A program made the position numbers and the translations under genes. From Thalassospira marina (lineage in GTDB: Bacteria > Pseudomonadota > Alphaproteobacteria > Rhodospirillales > Thalassospiraceae), in assembly GCF_002844375.1 (NCBI RefSeq), contig NZ_CP024199.1, forward strand, positions 2,758,501-2,822,500: a stretch of 64,000 nucleotides of DNA, given 5' to 3'. Below are positions 26,132-34,558 of this stretch, one piece after another. Each line of letters starts with the position of its first letter. The stretch's first letter is position 1. The notes beneath the pieces are model-generated. The model had not been told where the DNA came from, did not search any database, and was given only the letters and a program-made list of their open reading frames with translations.

Positions 26132-27023
26132 CTTTTTCCAAAAACAGACCCGCGACCCAGTCCAAGAATATCCGCACCAATGGCGAGTTTTTTCGGGAAC
26201 TGGAAAATACGCCGTAAACCGGGGTGCTTATCTGTCCATGCCCTGGAAAAAGCTGCACCAATTCGCCCGATTGCAGGTAGGGGCGCACCAGGAAATCGGC
26301 CAGCCGGACAATCCCGTGCCCCTGTAATGCCAACGAAAGATACTCCCGTGTATCATTCACCGCGAAATGCGCATTCACAGGGATATCACGCCACTCACTA
26401 TCGATCAGAAATGGCCATTTTTCGCCTGAATACATCGCCCGGTAAAAGTACCCGATCACGTCATGATCAGAAATATCCGCCGGATCGGTGATTTCACCGG
26501 CGCGCGCAAGATAGGACGGAGATGCACAAACCAGCCAGTCAAAGGTCGCAAGCCGGCGTGAAATCAGGGATGAATCAACAAGTTCACCGGTGCGAATGAC
26601 GCAATCTATCCCATCAGCAATGATATCGTGTTGACGGTCGCTAATGCCCATCACCAGTTCTATTGCTGGATATGCTTCACGAAAGGCAGAAAGGGCTGGT
26701 GTGATAACAGAATTCGCGATTGATGTTGGCATATCCACACGAAGAACACCGTGCAGGTTATCCACCGCCTGTCGGGTTTCCGTTTCTGCCGCTTCAACAT
26801 CTTCAAGAATGCTTCGGCAACGATGGAAATAGGCAAGGCCTTCTGGCGTTACCGTAATGCCGCGGGTGGAACGCAGCAACAATGCCGTTCGCAAATGGTC
26901 CTCCAATTGCGAAACGGTCATTGAAACAGTCGCACTTGATACGTCAAGGGTTTCTGCTGCTTTGCGCAGACTGCCTGTTTCCACCACCCTGGCATAGACC
27001 CGCATCGCCCTAAACAGATCCAT
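26121..27023 (-). CDS. LysR family transcriptional regulator
   Basis: A 300-residue protein with the N-terminal LysR winged helix (MDLFRAMRVYARVVETGSLRKAAETLDVSSATVSMTVSQLEDHLRTALLLRSTRGITVTPEG) and a type 2 periplasmic-binding-fold effector domain (GVLRVDMPTSIANSVITPALSAF; DCVIRTGELVDSSLISRRLATFDWLVCASPSYL). It is convergent with iorB, sharing a terminator, and 47 bp upstream of the methyltransferase gene on the same strand. It resembles the CrgA/YafC-type branch, but its target is not evident. Confidence 0.93.
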   Translation of the reverse strand: MDLFRAMRVYARVVETGSLRKAAETLDVSSATVSMTVSQLEDHLRTALLLRSTRGITVTPEGLAYFHRCRSILEDVEAAETETRQAVDNLHGVLRVDMPTSIANSVITPALSAFREAYPAIELVMGISDRQHDIIADGIDCVIRTGELVDSSLISRRLATFDWLVCASPSYLARAGEITDPADISDHDVIGYFYRAMYSGEKWPFLIDSEWRDIPVNAHFAVNDTREYLSLALQGHGIVRLADFLVRPYLQSGELVQLFPGHGQISTPVYGVFSSSRKNSPLVRIFLDWVAGLFLEKAKG

Positions 27024-27070
27024 GATTTTCCACTCGTTTCTTTGATACGTCGCGTATCACGCCGTTGCCA

Positions 27071-27745
27071 TCATGCCCCGGCATACGCGACCCAGCCCTT
27101 GAAGCTTAACCCGGCATAAAACAGGCTGACATTTTCAAAGCCGGCTTCGCGCAGCATGGCTTCTTCCTCTTGCGGGGAAAGAATTGTCAGTCTGGTGGCG
27201 ATGGCTTCGCAGGCCGCCTCGACTTTGTCAGGGCTCGTGCCGGCAAAGGCAACGTGGCGCGCAATCCAAAGCGACCGTTCGGGTTCTTCCTGGGGAAAGC
27301 TGATATGGGCCAATACCAGTGGCGCACCCTTGCGCATACGGGAATGTATGCTTTTAAGGGTTGGCAAGCGTTGGTCGCGCGCGATGAAATGAAAGGTCAG
27401 CAAACATAATGCCCCATCAAACGGGCCATCGGGGGCATCATCGATATAACCATGATGCAGACTAACCCGGCTTTCGTGGGCAACCACGGTTTCACGCGCA
27501 AGTGCGAGCATATCTGCCGATGGATCAACACCATCAAACCGCCAGCCCGCATGCTGGTCCGCCAGCATTTCAAGTTCCAGCCCGCCGCCAGCCCCCAATA
27601 CCAGCAACCGCCCCGTATCGGGCATTCGTTCGGCAAGCAGTTGCGATGACATTTTATGCAAGCCATCAAACCCGGGGACCTGGCGCGGCGGCCCCTGATT
27701 GTAATTTTGCGCGGCCGTACCTTTAAAGGGTGTCTGGGTCATCAC
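27071..27745 (-). CDS. Class I SAM-dependent methyltransferase
   Basis: A 224-residue protein. SAM-binding motif I is LLVLGAGGGLELEMLA at about residues 48-63, followed by FDGVDPSADMLALARE (motif II acidic residue) and DGALCLLTFHFIARD. The C-terminal LREAGFENVSLFYAGLSFKGWVAY is usual for small-molecule methyltransferases of this type. It lies alone, downstream of the importer operon. Substrate unknown. Confidence 0.88.
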   Translation of the reverse strand: MMTQTPFKGTAAQNYNQGPPRQVPGFDGLHKMSSQLLAERMPDTGRLLVLGAGGGLELEMLADQHAGWRFDGVDPSADMLALARETVVAHESRVSLHHGYIDDAPDGPFDGALCLLTFHFIARDQRLPTLKSIHSRMRKGAPLVLAHISFPQEEPERSLWIARHVAFAGTSPDKVEAACEAIATRLTILSPQEEEAMLREAGFENVSLFYAGLSFKGWVAYAGA

Positions 27746-27828
27746 GTTCCTGTCTGGCTGTAAAACATTTCAAGCCCTAATAGGTAGCCTGATTCGTCCT
27801 TACAGCAACGGGAAGGATGGGTCAGATA

Positions 27829-28668
27829 TCAGGAATATCTGATGGCACCCTGGGATTTTCGGGCCGAAACTGTTTCGGCAACAGAAATCACCAAAACACA
27901 GATAGACATCAAAACCACGGAAATGGCCGATGCAGCAGGTAGGTCACTCCCCGTTTCGGCAATTTTAGAATATAGCACGAGAGGTAAAATATTGACCTGC
28001 GTCCCCACCAGCGCCAGCGCCGTTCCATATGCACCAAATGCAACAGCCGATGTCAGGCAAAATGCGGAAACGAAACCGGGAACCAGTTGAGGCAAAAGAA
28101 TATCAAAATGTGCTCGAAAGCCTGACGCCCCCATGGTTTTCGCAGCCTGAATCTGACTTCTGTCAAAATTGATCAGGGGCGGCAGCAGGATCATGACCAC
28201 ACGCGGGATCAGATAATAGGAATAGGCAAAACCCAATCCAATTGGTGAAAATATCAACCCGCCAACAACAGCAGGGTCCGCCCCCAGCTCAGCCAGCAAC
28301 ATCGTTACAAACCCTGCCCGACCGAAGGTTAGAATGAAACCATAGGCAATAATCAATCCTGAAAATGTCAGCGGCAAAGAAATCAGAAACATCAAAACCG
28401 TACGAAAACGTTCCGATTTTTGTGAGATATGCAGTGATACAAAATAGCCGACAAACAGGGAAAAAAGCGGCGCCGCCAGGCCGATAACAAAACTGCCCCG
28501 TAACCCTGCCCAGAACACCGGATCGGAGACGACCCTGCCATAGGCAGAGCCACCATCCGAAAACGAGTCAATCACAACAAATATCAAAGGCAGAACGAAA
28601 AACGCCCCAAGAAACACCGTCGCGGGTAATGCCAGCCAGAGCAACGTGCCCTTTTGACGTCCAACCAT
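27829..28668 (-). CDS. ABC transporter permease (PotB/FbpB/PhnU-like), second permease of the operon
   Basis: A 279-residue membrane protein with about six segments (ALPATVFLGAFFVLPLIFVVIDSFSDG at the start). The EAA loop AAKTMGASGFRAHFDILLPQLVPGFVSA contacts the ATPase. It is the last gene of a four-gene import operon (permease, ATPase, binding protein, permease). The family imports polyamines, iron or phosphonates; context does not decide between them. Confidence 0.88.
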   Translation of the reverse strand: MVGRQKGTLLWLALPATVFLGAFFVLPLIFVVIDSFSDGGSAYGRVVSDPVFWAGLRGSFVIGLAAPLFSLFVGYFVSLHISQKSERFRTVLMFLISLPLTFSGLIIAYGFILTFGRAGFVTMLLAELGADPAVVGGLIFSPIGLGFAYSYYLIPRVVMILLPPLINFDRSQIQAAKTMGASGFRAHFDILLPQLVPGFVSAFCLTSAVAFGAYGTALALVGTQVNILPLVLYSKIAETGSDLPAASAISVVLMSICVLVISVAETVSARKSQGAIRYS

Positions 28669-28715
28669 GATTTTCGTTCTCCGCGTCGATGTTTCTGTGG
28701 TGTGTGAGGATTTTT

Positions 28716-29786
28716 TTATTTGCCAAGAACAGCTTTGGACCAGCCTGTATCGATTTCCGCCTTCAGCGCTGTGGCCTTGACGATATCGATCGGGCGGATC
28801 TGCGGTGCATCGGGCATTTTTTCCGCCACATCAGCCGAAAGCTTCACCCCCGGTACAGACGGACGAACGTAACCTTCAGCAAAAGTCGCCTGCCCTTCAT
28901 CTGTCATGATGTAATTCAGCCATAACTGCGCCGCTGAGGGGTTCGGTCCATTTTTAACCATGCTGATGGCATAAGGGGCTGCTGCCGATGCCTCTTTCGG
29001 GATGACAACATCAATATCGTCGCCCATGCCATCCTTGTATTTTGCCTTCAGTCCATCATTTTCATAACCAATCCAGATCGGAATTTCGCCCTTGAGAAAC
29101 TGTGCATAGGGTGTGGTTCCAACGGTGCGTAAAACGTTGCCGTTTTCATGCAACCGGGCAAGGTAATCAATGCCCGGCTGGATATTGTCCATATTGCCGC
29201 CATTGCCAAAAGCCGCACCAAAAACAACAACCTGCCCCTGCCCGGTCGAGCGCGGATCAAGATAAACAACGGCGTTTTTGTATTCGGATTTGAGAAGGTC
29301 AGCCCAGCTTTGGGGCGTTTCCTTGACCAGTTTTTTGTTCACAAGAAATGCGATATTGAGCTTGTGAACAGTAAACCATTTGCCATCGGTTTCGCGAAGC
29401 TCGGGGGGTAATTTGTCAAAATTGACCGGTTTGAACGGTGCGACAACGCCTTTTGCAACAGCATCCAACGCGGAGCCCGCAAAATAATAGGCCGTATCAG
29501 CCTGCGGACGATTGCGTGACTTATCAAGGGCAACCACAGTGGCAGCAGAACCAAGGTCATTATAGACCATTTCAACACCGGGATAGCGCGCTTTGAAATT
29601 CTTGAACTGTGATGACCAGTTGGCCCAGGTCGGACCGGTATCAAAAGACACAACCAGCCCTTCGTCCTGGGCTTTTTCGTACAATGCCTGCTCACCTTTA
29701 TAAAGCTCGGGGCCATCAAAGGCGCTTGCGGTGAAAGGCACCAGGGATAAAGCGGCGACCAGCGCTGCCTTGATCTTGAAACTCAT
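28716..29786 (-). CDS. ABC transporter periplasmic substrate-binding protein (PotD/AfuA-like)
   Basis: A 356-residue protein with a signal peptide (MSFKIKAALVAALSLVPFTA, cleavage near ASAF). The type 2 solute-binding fold is shown by LVVSFDTGPTWANWSSQFKNFKARYPGVEMVYNDLGSAATVVALDKSRN, VAPFKPVNFDKLPPEL, TPQSWADLLKSEYKNAVVYLDPRSTGQG and PYAISMVKNGPNPSAAQLWLNYIMTDEGQ. That places it with the iron, thiamine, phosphonate and phosphosugar binders. It lies between the ATPase and the second permease. The ligand is not determinable. Confidence 0.88.
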   Translation of the reverse strand: MSFKIKAALVAALSLVPFTASAFDGPELYKGEQALYEKAQDEGLVVSFDTGPTWANWSSQFKNFKARYPGVEMVYNDLGSAATVVALDKSRNRPQADTAYYFAGSALDAVAKGVVAPFKPVNFDKLPPELRETDGKWFTVHKLNIAFLVNKKLVKETPQSWADLLKSEYKNAVVYLDPRSTGQGQVVVFGAAFGNGGNMDNIQPGIDYLARLHENGNVLRTVGTTPYAQFLKGEIPIWIGYENDGLKAKYKDGMGDDIDVVIPKEASAAAPYAISMVKNGPNPSAAQLWLNYIMTDEGQATFAEGYVRPSVPGVKLSADVAEKMPDAPQIRPIDIVKATALKAEIDTGWSKAVLGK

Positions 29787-29826
29787 CGAAATTCTCCTGA
29801 CGGAATATTAAGAAAACAAGGTTGAA

Positions 29827-30888
29827 TTAGGCACGAAGAATTCGGATCGCGTCAGAAGCAATCGAGGCTCCTGAAATAGTGCCGCGATAGGCGGTTTCGC
29901 CCGTAATGATCTGGTCGCCAACCGCAATATCATAGCGGCGCACTGCGCCAAGAAACCTGTCGCGCACCAGATCACCGCGAAAATGATTAAAGCTTTCCCG
30001 GAGTGGTTCATTTTCAGCCGTCTCGCTAACGACAGCTTCTTTTAGCGGTTGCACTACCTCCGGCCGGATAAGAAGAGTTACCTCTGATCCAATAGGCCAA
30101 TCGGCTGTATTGCAGGTAATATCGCCAATTCGGGTGGTAACAACACCCGCCGCAACGACCTTGCCCTGCCACAGATTTGCTTTCCCGACGAAGGACGCCA
30201 CTGTTGTATTGACCGGCTGGTCATAAAGATCGCGCGGCGCGGCCAGTTGCAACAATTGGCCTTCATGTATGACCGCAACCCGGTCTGCCATTGAAAGCGC
30301 TTCTTCCTGATCATGTGTAACAAGGATTGTCGCAATATTTGCAGTGCGCTGAATATGCGTGATCAGATCACGCATCTCGCCGCGTAACGACGCATCAAGT
30401 GCTGACAACGGCTCATCAAGCAACAGGGCTTTGGGTTCATAGACCAATGCCCGTGCGAGCGCGATACGTTGTTGTTGCCCGCCCGATAGGGTCGATGGCA
30501 TGCGATCGGCTGCATGGTCCAGACCAACATCATGCAAGGCATCTTTTGCACGCTCAATTCTGTCCGTGCGCGGGATGTTGCGAAGCCGAAGTGGATAAGC
30601 GATATTTTCCAGAACGGTCATGTGGGGAAAAAGAGCATAAGACTGAAATACGATCCCCAGGTCGCGGTCGCGTGCAGCAACCCCCTTCATATTCCGTCCG
30701 GCAATTTCGATATGGCCGCGCTGCGGGTCCATAAACCCGGCCAGAAGCTTCAAAAGTGTGCTTTTGCCCGAACCTGAAGGCCCGATTACAGCCAGCAGTT
30801 CGCCGGTTTTCACGTCAAAGCTGATCTCGGTCAAACCGCCTTTGCCATCCGCGTAACGATAGGAGACATTTTCAAAACGGATGGTCAT
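29827..30888 (-). CDS. ABC transporter ATP-binding protein (PotA/FbpC-like)
   Basis: A 353-residue protein. Walker A GPSGSGKST is near residue 36, the signature is LSGGQQQRIALARALVYEP, Walker B is ALLLDEPLSALDASLR and the H-loop is TILVTHDQEEALSMADRV. The C-terminal TOBE domain (about 270-353) is typical of the CUT/POT/FeT group. It overlaps the upstream permease stop by 4 bases, so the two are coupled. It powers import at the inner membrane. Confidence 0.93.
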   Translation of the reverse strand: MTIRFENVSYRYADGKGGLTEISFDVKTGELLAVIGPSGSGKSTLLKLLAGFMDPQRGHIEIAGRNMKGVAARDRDLGIVFQSYALFPHMTVLENIAYPLRLRNIPRTDRIERAKDALHDVGLDHAADRMPSTLSGGQQQRIALARALVYEPKALLLDEPLSALDASLRGEMRDLITHIQRTANIATILVTHDQEEALSMADRVAVIHEGQLLQLAAPRDLYDQPVNTTVASFVGKANLWQGKVVAAGVVTTRIGDITCNTADWPIGSEVTLLIRPEVVQPLKEAVVSETAENEPLRESFNHFRGDLVRDRFLGAVRRYDIAVGDQIITGETAYRGTISGASIASDAIRILRA

Positions 30889-31682
30889 GGACGTGCCTTT
30901 TGCCGAAAATGAGAGAAGCGCGCCCCGACAGCGCTCGCCGACGCAGCAAGCAGGGCAAGAACGATCAAAACCACCGTGGCGGCGCAGGCCAGGCCCGTAG
31001 CCCCATAAAATGCCTGCAGCAAAACCACCGGATAGGTCCGTGAGAGAAACCCGGCCACAAGATTGGAAATCTGGAATTCGCCAATTGAAATGGCGGTAAC
31101 CATCATCAGTCCCGAAAGCAGGCTATAACGCAGCGACGGCAGCACAATGTCGCGAAACCGTTGCCAGAAACTTGCACCAAGCGTTTCAGCGACACGCTCC
31201 ATTTCCGCAATACCAAGGCGATCCATATCGCCCAGCAAGGCCCCCACCAGATAAGGCAGGGTCAGCACAACATGGGCACAAACCAGAAGCCAGGTTGAGC
31301 CCAGCCAGGGCGTATAACTGCTTGAAAAAGCAATAATGAAACCGAAACCCAGAACCAGTTCCGGCACAGCAACAGGCAACAGGGTAAAAATTCGCGCTGC
31401 CAATCGCACTCCGCGCCGTGTCGCAGAAAACACCGCATAGGCAAAAGGCACTCCCAGCAGCACATTGATGATACAGGTTACAACCACGACCTGAAGGCTG
31501 GTCATAAAAGCGCGTTGAAAGCTGGCATCGCTGGCAACTTCCAGATACCAATCAAAAGTCGCACCACTGGGAAGCAGACTGTTCGTCCAGCTTGTTCCGA
31601 ACGATCCCACAACGAGCAACAGGATCGGCGTTACCAGATAAAGACAATATAAAAAGGTCACCAGGCCCATAAGAATGTCCAA
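30885..31682 (-). CDS. ABC transporter permease (PotC/PhnV-like), first permease of the operon
   Basis: A membrane protein of about 265 residues with six segments. It has LYLVTPILLLVVGSFGTSW at the start and the EAA loop ERVAETLGASFWQRFRDIVLPSLRYSLLSGL. The start is uncertain: TTG at 31682 gives MDILMGLV, and the ATG at 31670 gives MGLVTFLY; neither has a strong ribosome-binding site. It is first in the four-gene operon and lies 137 bp downstream of the LOG-family gene, with which it may be co-transcribed. Confidence 0.85.
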   Translation of the reverse strand: MDILMGLVTFLYCLYLVTPILLLVVGSFGTSWTNSLLPSGATFDWYLEVASDASFQRAFMTSLQVVVVTCIINVLLGVPFAYAVFSATRRGVRLAARIFTLLPVAVPELVLGFGFIIAFSSSYTPWLGSTWLLVCAHVVLTLPYLVGALLGDMDRLGIAEMERVAETLGASFWQRFRDIVLPSLRYSLLSGLMMVTAISIGEFQISNLVAGFLSRTYPVVLLQAFYGATGLACAATVVLIVLALLAASASAVGARFSHFRQKARP

Positions 31683-31819
31683 ATGGCGAAAACAACATCG
31701 AACACCGCCTGTCAGCCCAAAAAGAATGGCCCGACGAACATCGTTCGCGGGCCAAGCTATGCGAGTCTATTAATTTACACAAATGTAAGTTTAATGACAT
31801 TTCATAACACAAACCACCT

Positions 31820-32473
31820 TCAGGATGACATCAGGGACTGAAGCCCTAAAAATGCCGACGCAATCCCGGCTAAAACCTCTTCGACATTATTACACCGCAC
31901 AACGCCGGGCACATCGGGCGCGCTGGGCAATGCGAAAACTGGGCGGCCATAATGCAGACCATAAGCCATTTCCGTAATCGTCCCGTAGCCACCCGCGACA
32001 GCGACAAGCACCCTTGCCGATTGCGCGATAATCGAATTGCGCGCCGGGCCCACGCCCGTTGCCAATGGCACAGTGACATAGGGATTTGCTGTTTCAAATC
32101 CTTCACCAGGCAACAACCCCAGAACCAGTCCCCCAGCGTTAAAAGCCCCGCGTGATGCCGCCTCCATTACACCTGTGCGACCACCCGTTAAAAGGGTATA
32201 ACCCACACGTGCCAAGCCTGCACCCAAGGCTTCCGCTTCACCACATTCAGCCTCACTTGCAACCTTTGCCCCGATTACCGCAATAGGAACGCGGCGCACA
32301 TTTGCCGTCTGAAACAGCCAGTGCACCGCTTCGTCAGCATTCACCGCGCGCAGCTTGTTCGCTGACACAGGCAACATTCCCGCAGCAGGCTCCTGCCAGC
32401 ACATTGTCCACGGATCAAACACCACCTCCCCGTAACGCAGCACCGAATTTTTCATATCAATATGCAATTGCAT
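31820..32473 (-). CDS. LOG/SLOG-family protein (TIGR00725-type)
   Basis: A 217-residue Rossmann-like protein. The SLOG motifs are GGRTGVMEAASRGAF and VAGGYGTITEMAYGLHYGRPVFAL, matching the GGxxGxM and PGGxGTxxE motifs of the LOG/MoCo-carrier superfamily. Relatives cleave nucleotide monophosphates (LOG) or bind molybdopterin or nucleotides; the TIGR00725 branch is uncharacterised. It lies between the DeoR regulator, which is divergent, and the ABC importer on its own strand. Confidence 0.83.
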   Translation of the reverse strand: MQLHIDMKNSVLRYGEVVFDPWTMCWQEPAAGMLPVSANKLRAVNADEAVHWLFQTANVRRVPIAVIGAKVASEAECGEAEALGAGLARVGYTLLTGGRTGVMEAASRGAFNAGGLVLGLLPGEGFETANPYVTVPLATGVGPARNSIIAQSARVLVAVAGGYGTITEMAYGLHYGRPVFALPSAPDVPGVVRCNNVEEVLAGIASAFLGLQSLMSS

Positions 32474-32563
32474 GTTGCAGTATCCTTTTCCTGTCGCAAT
32501 CGAGCCGTCGATTTTGTAAACTATCTTACAAATCGTTACCAGCTAAGATTACAAGGCAAAAAG

Positions 32564-33358
32564 ATGAAATCGCCGACCACCAACGCCTCCCTTACCGATC
32601 CAAGCCCCCGTCAGAACGAAATCTTGCAAATCATCCGGGACCAGGGATTTGCAACGCTCGAGGCTCTGGCCGAGACTTTCAATGTTTCGACACAAACCAT
32701 TCGCCGCGATGTCATCGACCTTAGCAAACAGGGCTTCTTGCAACGTTTTCATGGGGGTGCTGGCCTTCCCAACAATATGGTCCGTCTGGGACATGAGCAG
32801 AAAAACCGTCTCTCTCCCGAAGCCAAACAGCACATCGGTGAATATACGGCACACCTGATCCCCAATGGGGCATCGGTTTTTCTCGATGTCGGCACCACGG
32901 TCGAGGCCGTCGCCCGTTCGCTTGGCAATCATCGCAATCTGCGGCTGGTCACCAACAGCATGTTAAGCGCCGCAATCATCTCGGCACAGTCCCATCAGGA
33001 AATTCACGTTATTGGCGGCATCATTTACGGCAATGACGGCTCAATGGTTAGCAATGACGCTCCAGCCGCGATCCGTCGTTTTGCCTTTGACTATTGCGTA
33101 ATAGGCTGCTCGGGCTTCGATAAAGATGGCGCGCCGCTGGACCACGACAGACAAAAAGTTGCAATCAAGAATGCCGCCATACGCTCAAGCCGACACAATA
33201 TCCTTGTCGCCGACCACTCAAAATTCAACTCCCATCCCTTTATGAGAATTGCAGAAGCCACCGATTTCAAAAGCTTTGTCACGGACTTACCACCCCCAGC
33301 CCAGATACAGGATGGTCTGACACGGGCGGGAACAAAGATACTTGTGACCAACGCCTAA
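32564..33358 (+). CDS. DeoR family transcriptional regulator
   Basis: A 264-residue protein. The DeoR winged helix is PSPRQNEILQIIRDQGFATLEALAETFNVSTQTIRRDVIDLSKQGFLQRFHGGAGLP (residues about 10-65), and the sensor domain has ISPEAKQ-like, FLDVGTTVEAVARSL and VIGCSGFDKDGAPLDHD blocks, as in phosphosugar-sensing DeoR proteins. ATG 32564 has AAGGCAAAAAG before it, while the in-frame start at 32462 overlaps the divergent gene. It probably controls the divergent LOG gene and ABC importer, which hints at a phosphorylated-sugar or polyol substrate. Confidence 0.92.
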   Translation: MKSPTTNASLTDPSPRQNEILQIIRDQGFATLEALAETFNVSTQTIRRDVIDLSKQGFLQRFHGGAGLPNNMVRLGHEQKNRLSPEAKQHIGEYTAHLIPNGASVFLDVGTTVEAVARSLGNHRNLRLVTNSMLSAAIISAQSHQEIHVIGGIIYGNDGSMVSNDAPAAIRRFAFDYCVIGCSGFDKDGAPLDHDRQKVAIKNAAIRSSRHNILVADHSKFNSHPFMRIAEATDFKSFVTDLPPPAQIQDGLTRAGTKILVTNA

Positions 33359-33372
33359 AGTATCCGTCTTGA

Positions 33373-34332
33373 TCAAGCGGATATTGGCGACCATTTTCTG
33401 TCCTGTTTGATCAGGGCGCTTGCCAATACAATCAGCTTTCTCATCAGGCCGGTTAAAGCAACTTTTGCGGGTTACTGCGCTTCTGTCATGGCCTGATATT
33501 TCTGTCGGAAATCGGGATTGTAAAGAGCACAGACGAGTGCTGGCATGTAAAGAGCATCGCGCAGGAATTTCCGTCCGCCCTGAATGAATGCCTTGCCGCG
33601 CCATTGACCCGATTGGCGGGTCACGGGGCAAGGCCTGCAAGGGATGCGATCTGTTTGTCGATCATGGTGCCGATTTCTAGGCACTCGACCAGAATGGTCA
33701 TTGCGGTGATGGCGCCAAGACCGAGGAGCAAGCAAAGAATATCAAATGCCCGCGCCTTCTTTGGGGACTGTATGAGCAAGTCCAGCAAGGCTTCTTCAAG
33801 TTGGGTAAGTTGGCGTGTAATTTGGTCAAGGCGGGCTTTAGACTGGGGCTTGAGAAGCGGCAGGTTTTTTGTTTTCTCACGGTTCTTAAGCCGGGTACGC
33901 TCCTTGATCAGCGCCGTGCGGGCGACCTGCAACTCTTTGAGGAGATGTTGGTTCCTGCCGACGAGTTCATCCGGGGAGAGGTTGAGCGCCCCCCCATCGT
34001 TGCCAACATCTGCGCATCGAGAGTGTCGTTCTTGGCTCACGTTCCGCAAGCTTTTGCGAAATGACGCACCTGTAGCGGATTGACCTTTACCGGAGGTAAC
34101 TTCTCCGACAGGCTGCCTTCAAGGGCACGATGGAAGACGGCAGTTGCCTCATAGACAACAATATCGGGCATCTGCGACCCGATCCAGTGATGCAAGGCGC
34201 ACAAACCAGTCGAAGAATTAGCAAATTGTACCGTCTCACCGCTTGTCAGGCGATGAACCTCAAGAGTGGCTGTCGAGATATCTATTCCGATGCAGAGGGC
34301 TTCGTGCTGCTCTGTATCCGTTCAGGCCTCAT
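33373..34332 (-). pseudogene. Degenerate IS110-family transposase
   Basis: The pieces of an IS110-type transposase can be followed through three frames. IGIDISTATLEVHRL is the DEDD-type N-terminus, NPLQVRHFAKACGT is interrupted by TGA at 34037-34039, and KNDTLDAQMLATM is followed by a frameshift at a run of seven C (33989-33995). Next is ALNLSPDELVGRN through MIDKQIASLAGLAP, then another frameshift near 33,624 and GQWRGKAFIQGGRKFLRDALYMPAL. A TAA then comes before PAKVALTGLMRKLIVLASALI, ending at 33373. A frameshift near 34,290 joins the likely ATG at 34332. With five lesions it is dead. It marks the left edge of the island. Confidence 0.85.
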
Positions 34333-34558
34333 GCGAAGACGATGGCTGATTATACTCCAAAGTAGTCCCTTACGACCCAGCCTGTGTCGATCCAGCCGCT
34401 GCCCTGGCAGGCCAAGCTTGGTGTGCTTGGGCTTTATCTTCGCCGATGAAGCTCGGAAATAATAAGACAAACAATCCGTGCTTGATGCGGAGGGCAAACC
34501 GGTTCTTGGTGAAAACGGCAGGGTTAAAACCCGGGAAGTGCGCCTGGATCGTCCCTAG

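Noticed and set aside
34333..34558. A gene between the IS110 remnant and the ArdC-like gene
   Set aside because: Short frames on both strands have no family resemblance; the stretch is best seen as junction debris.
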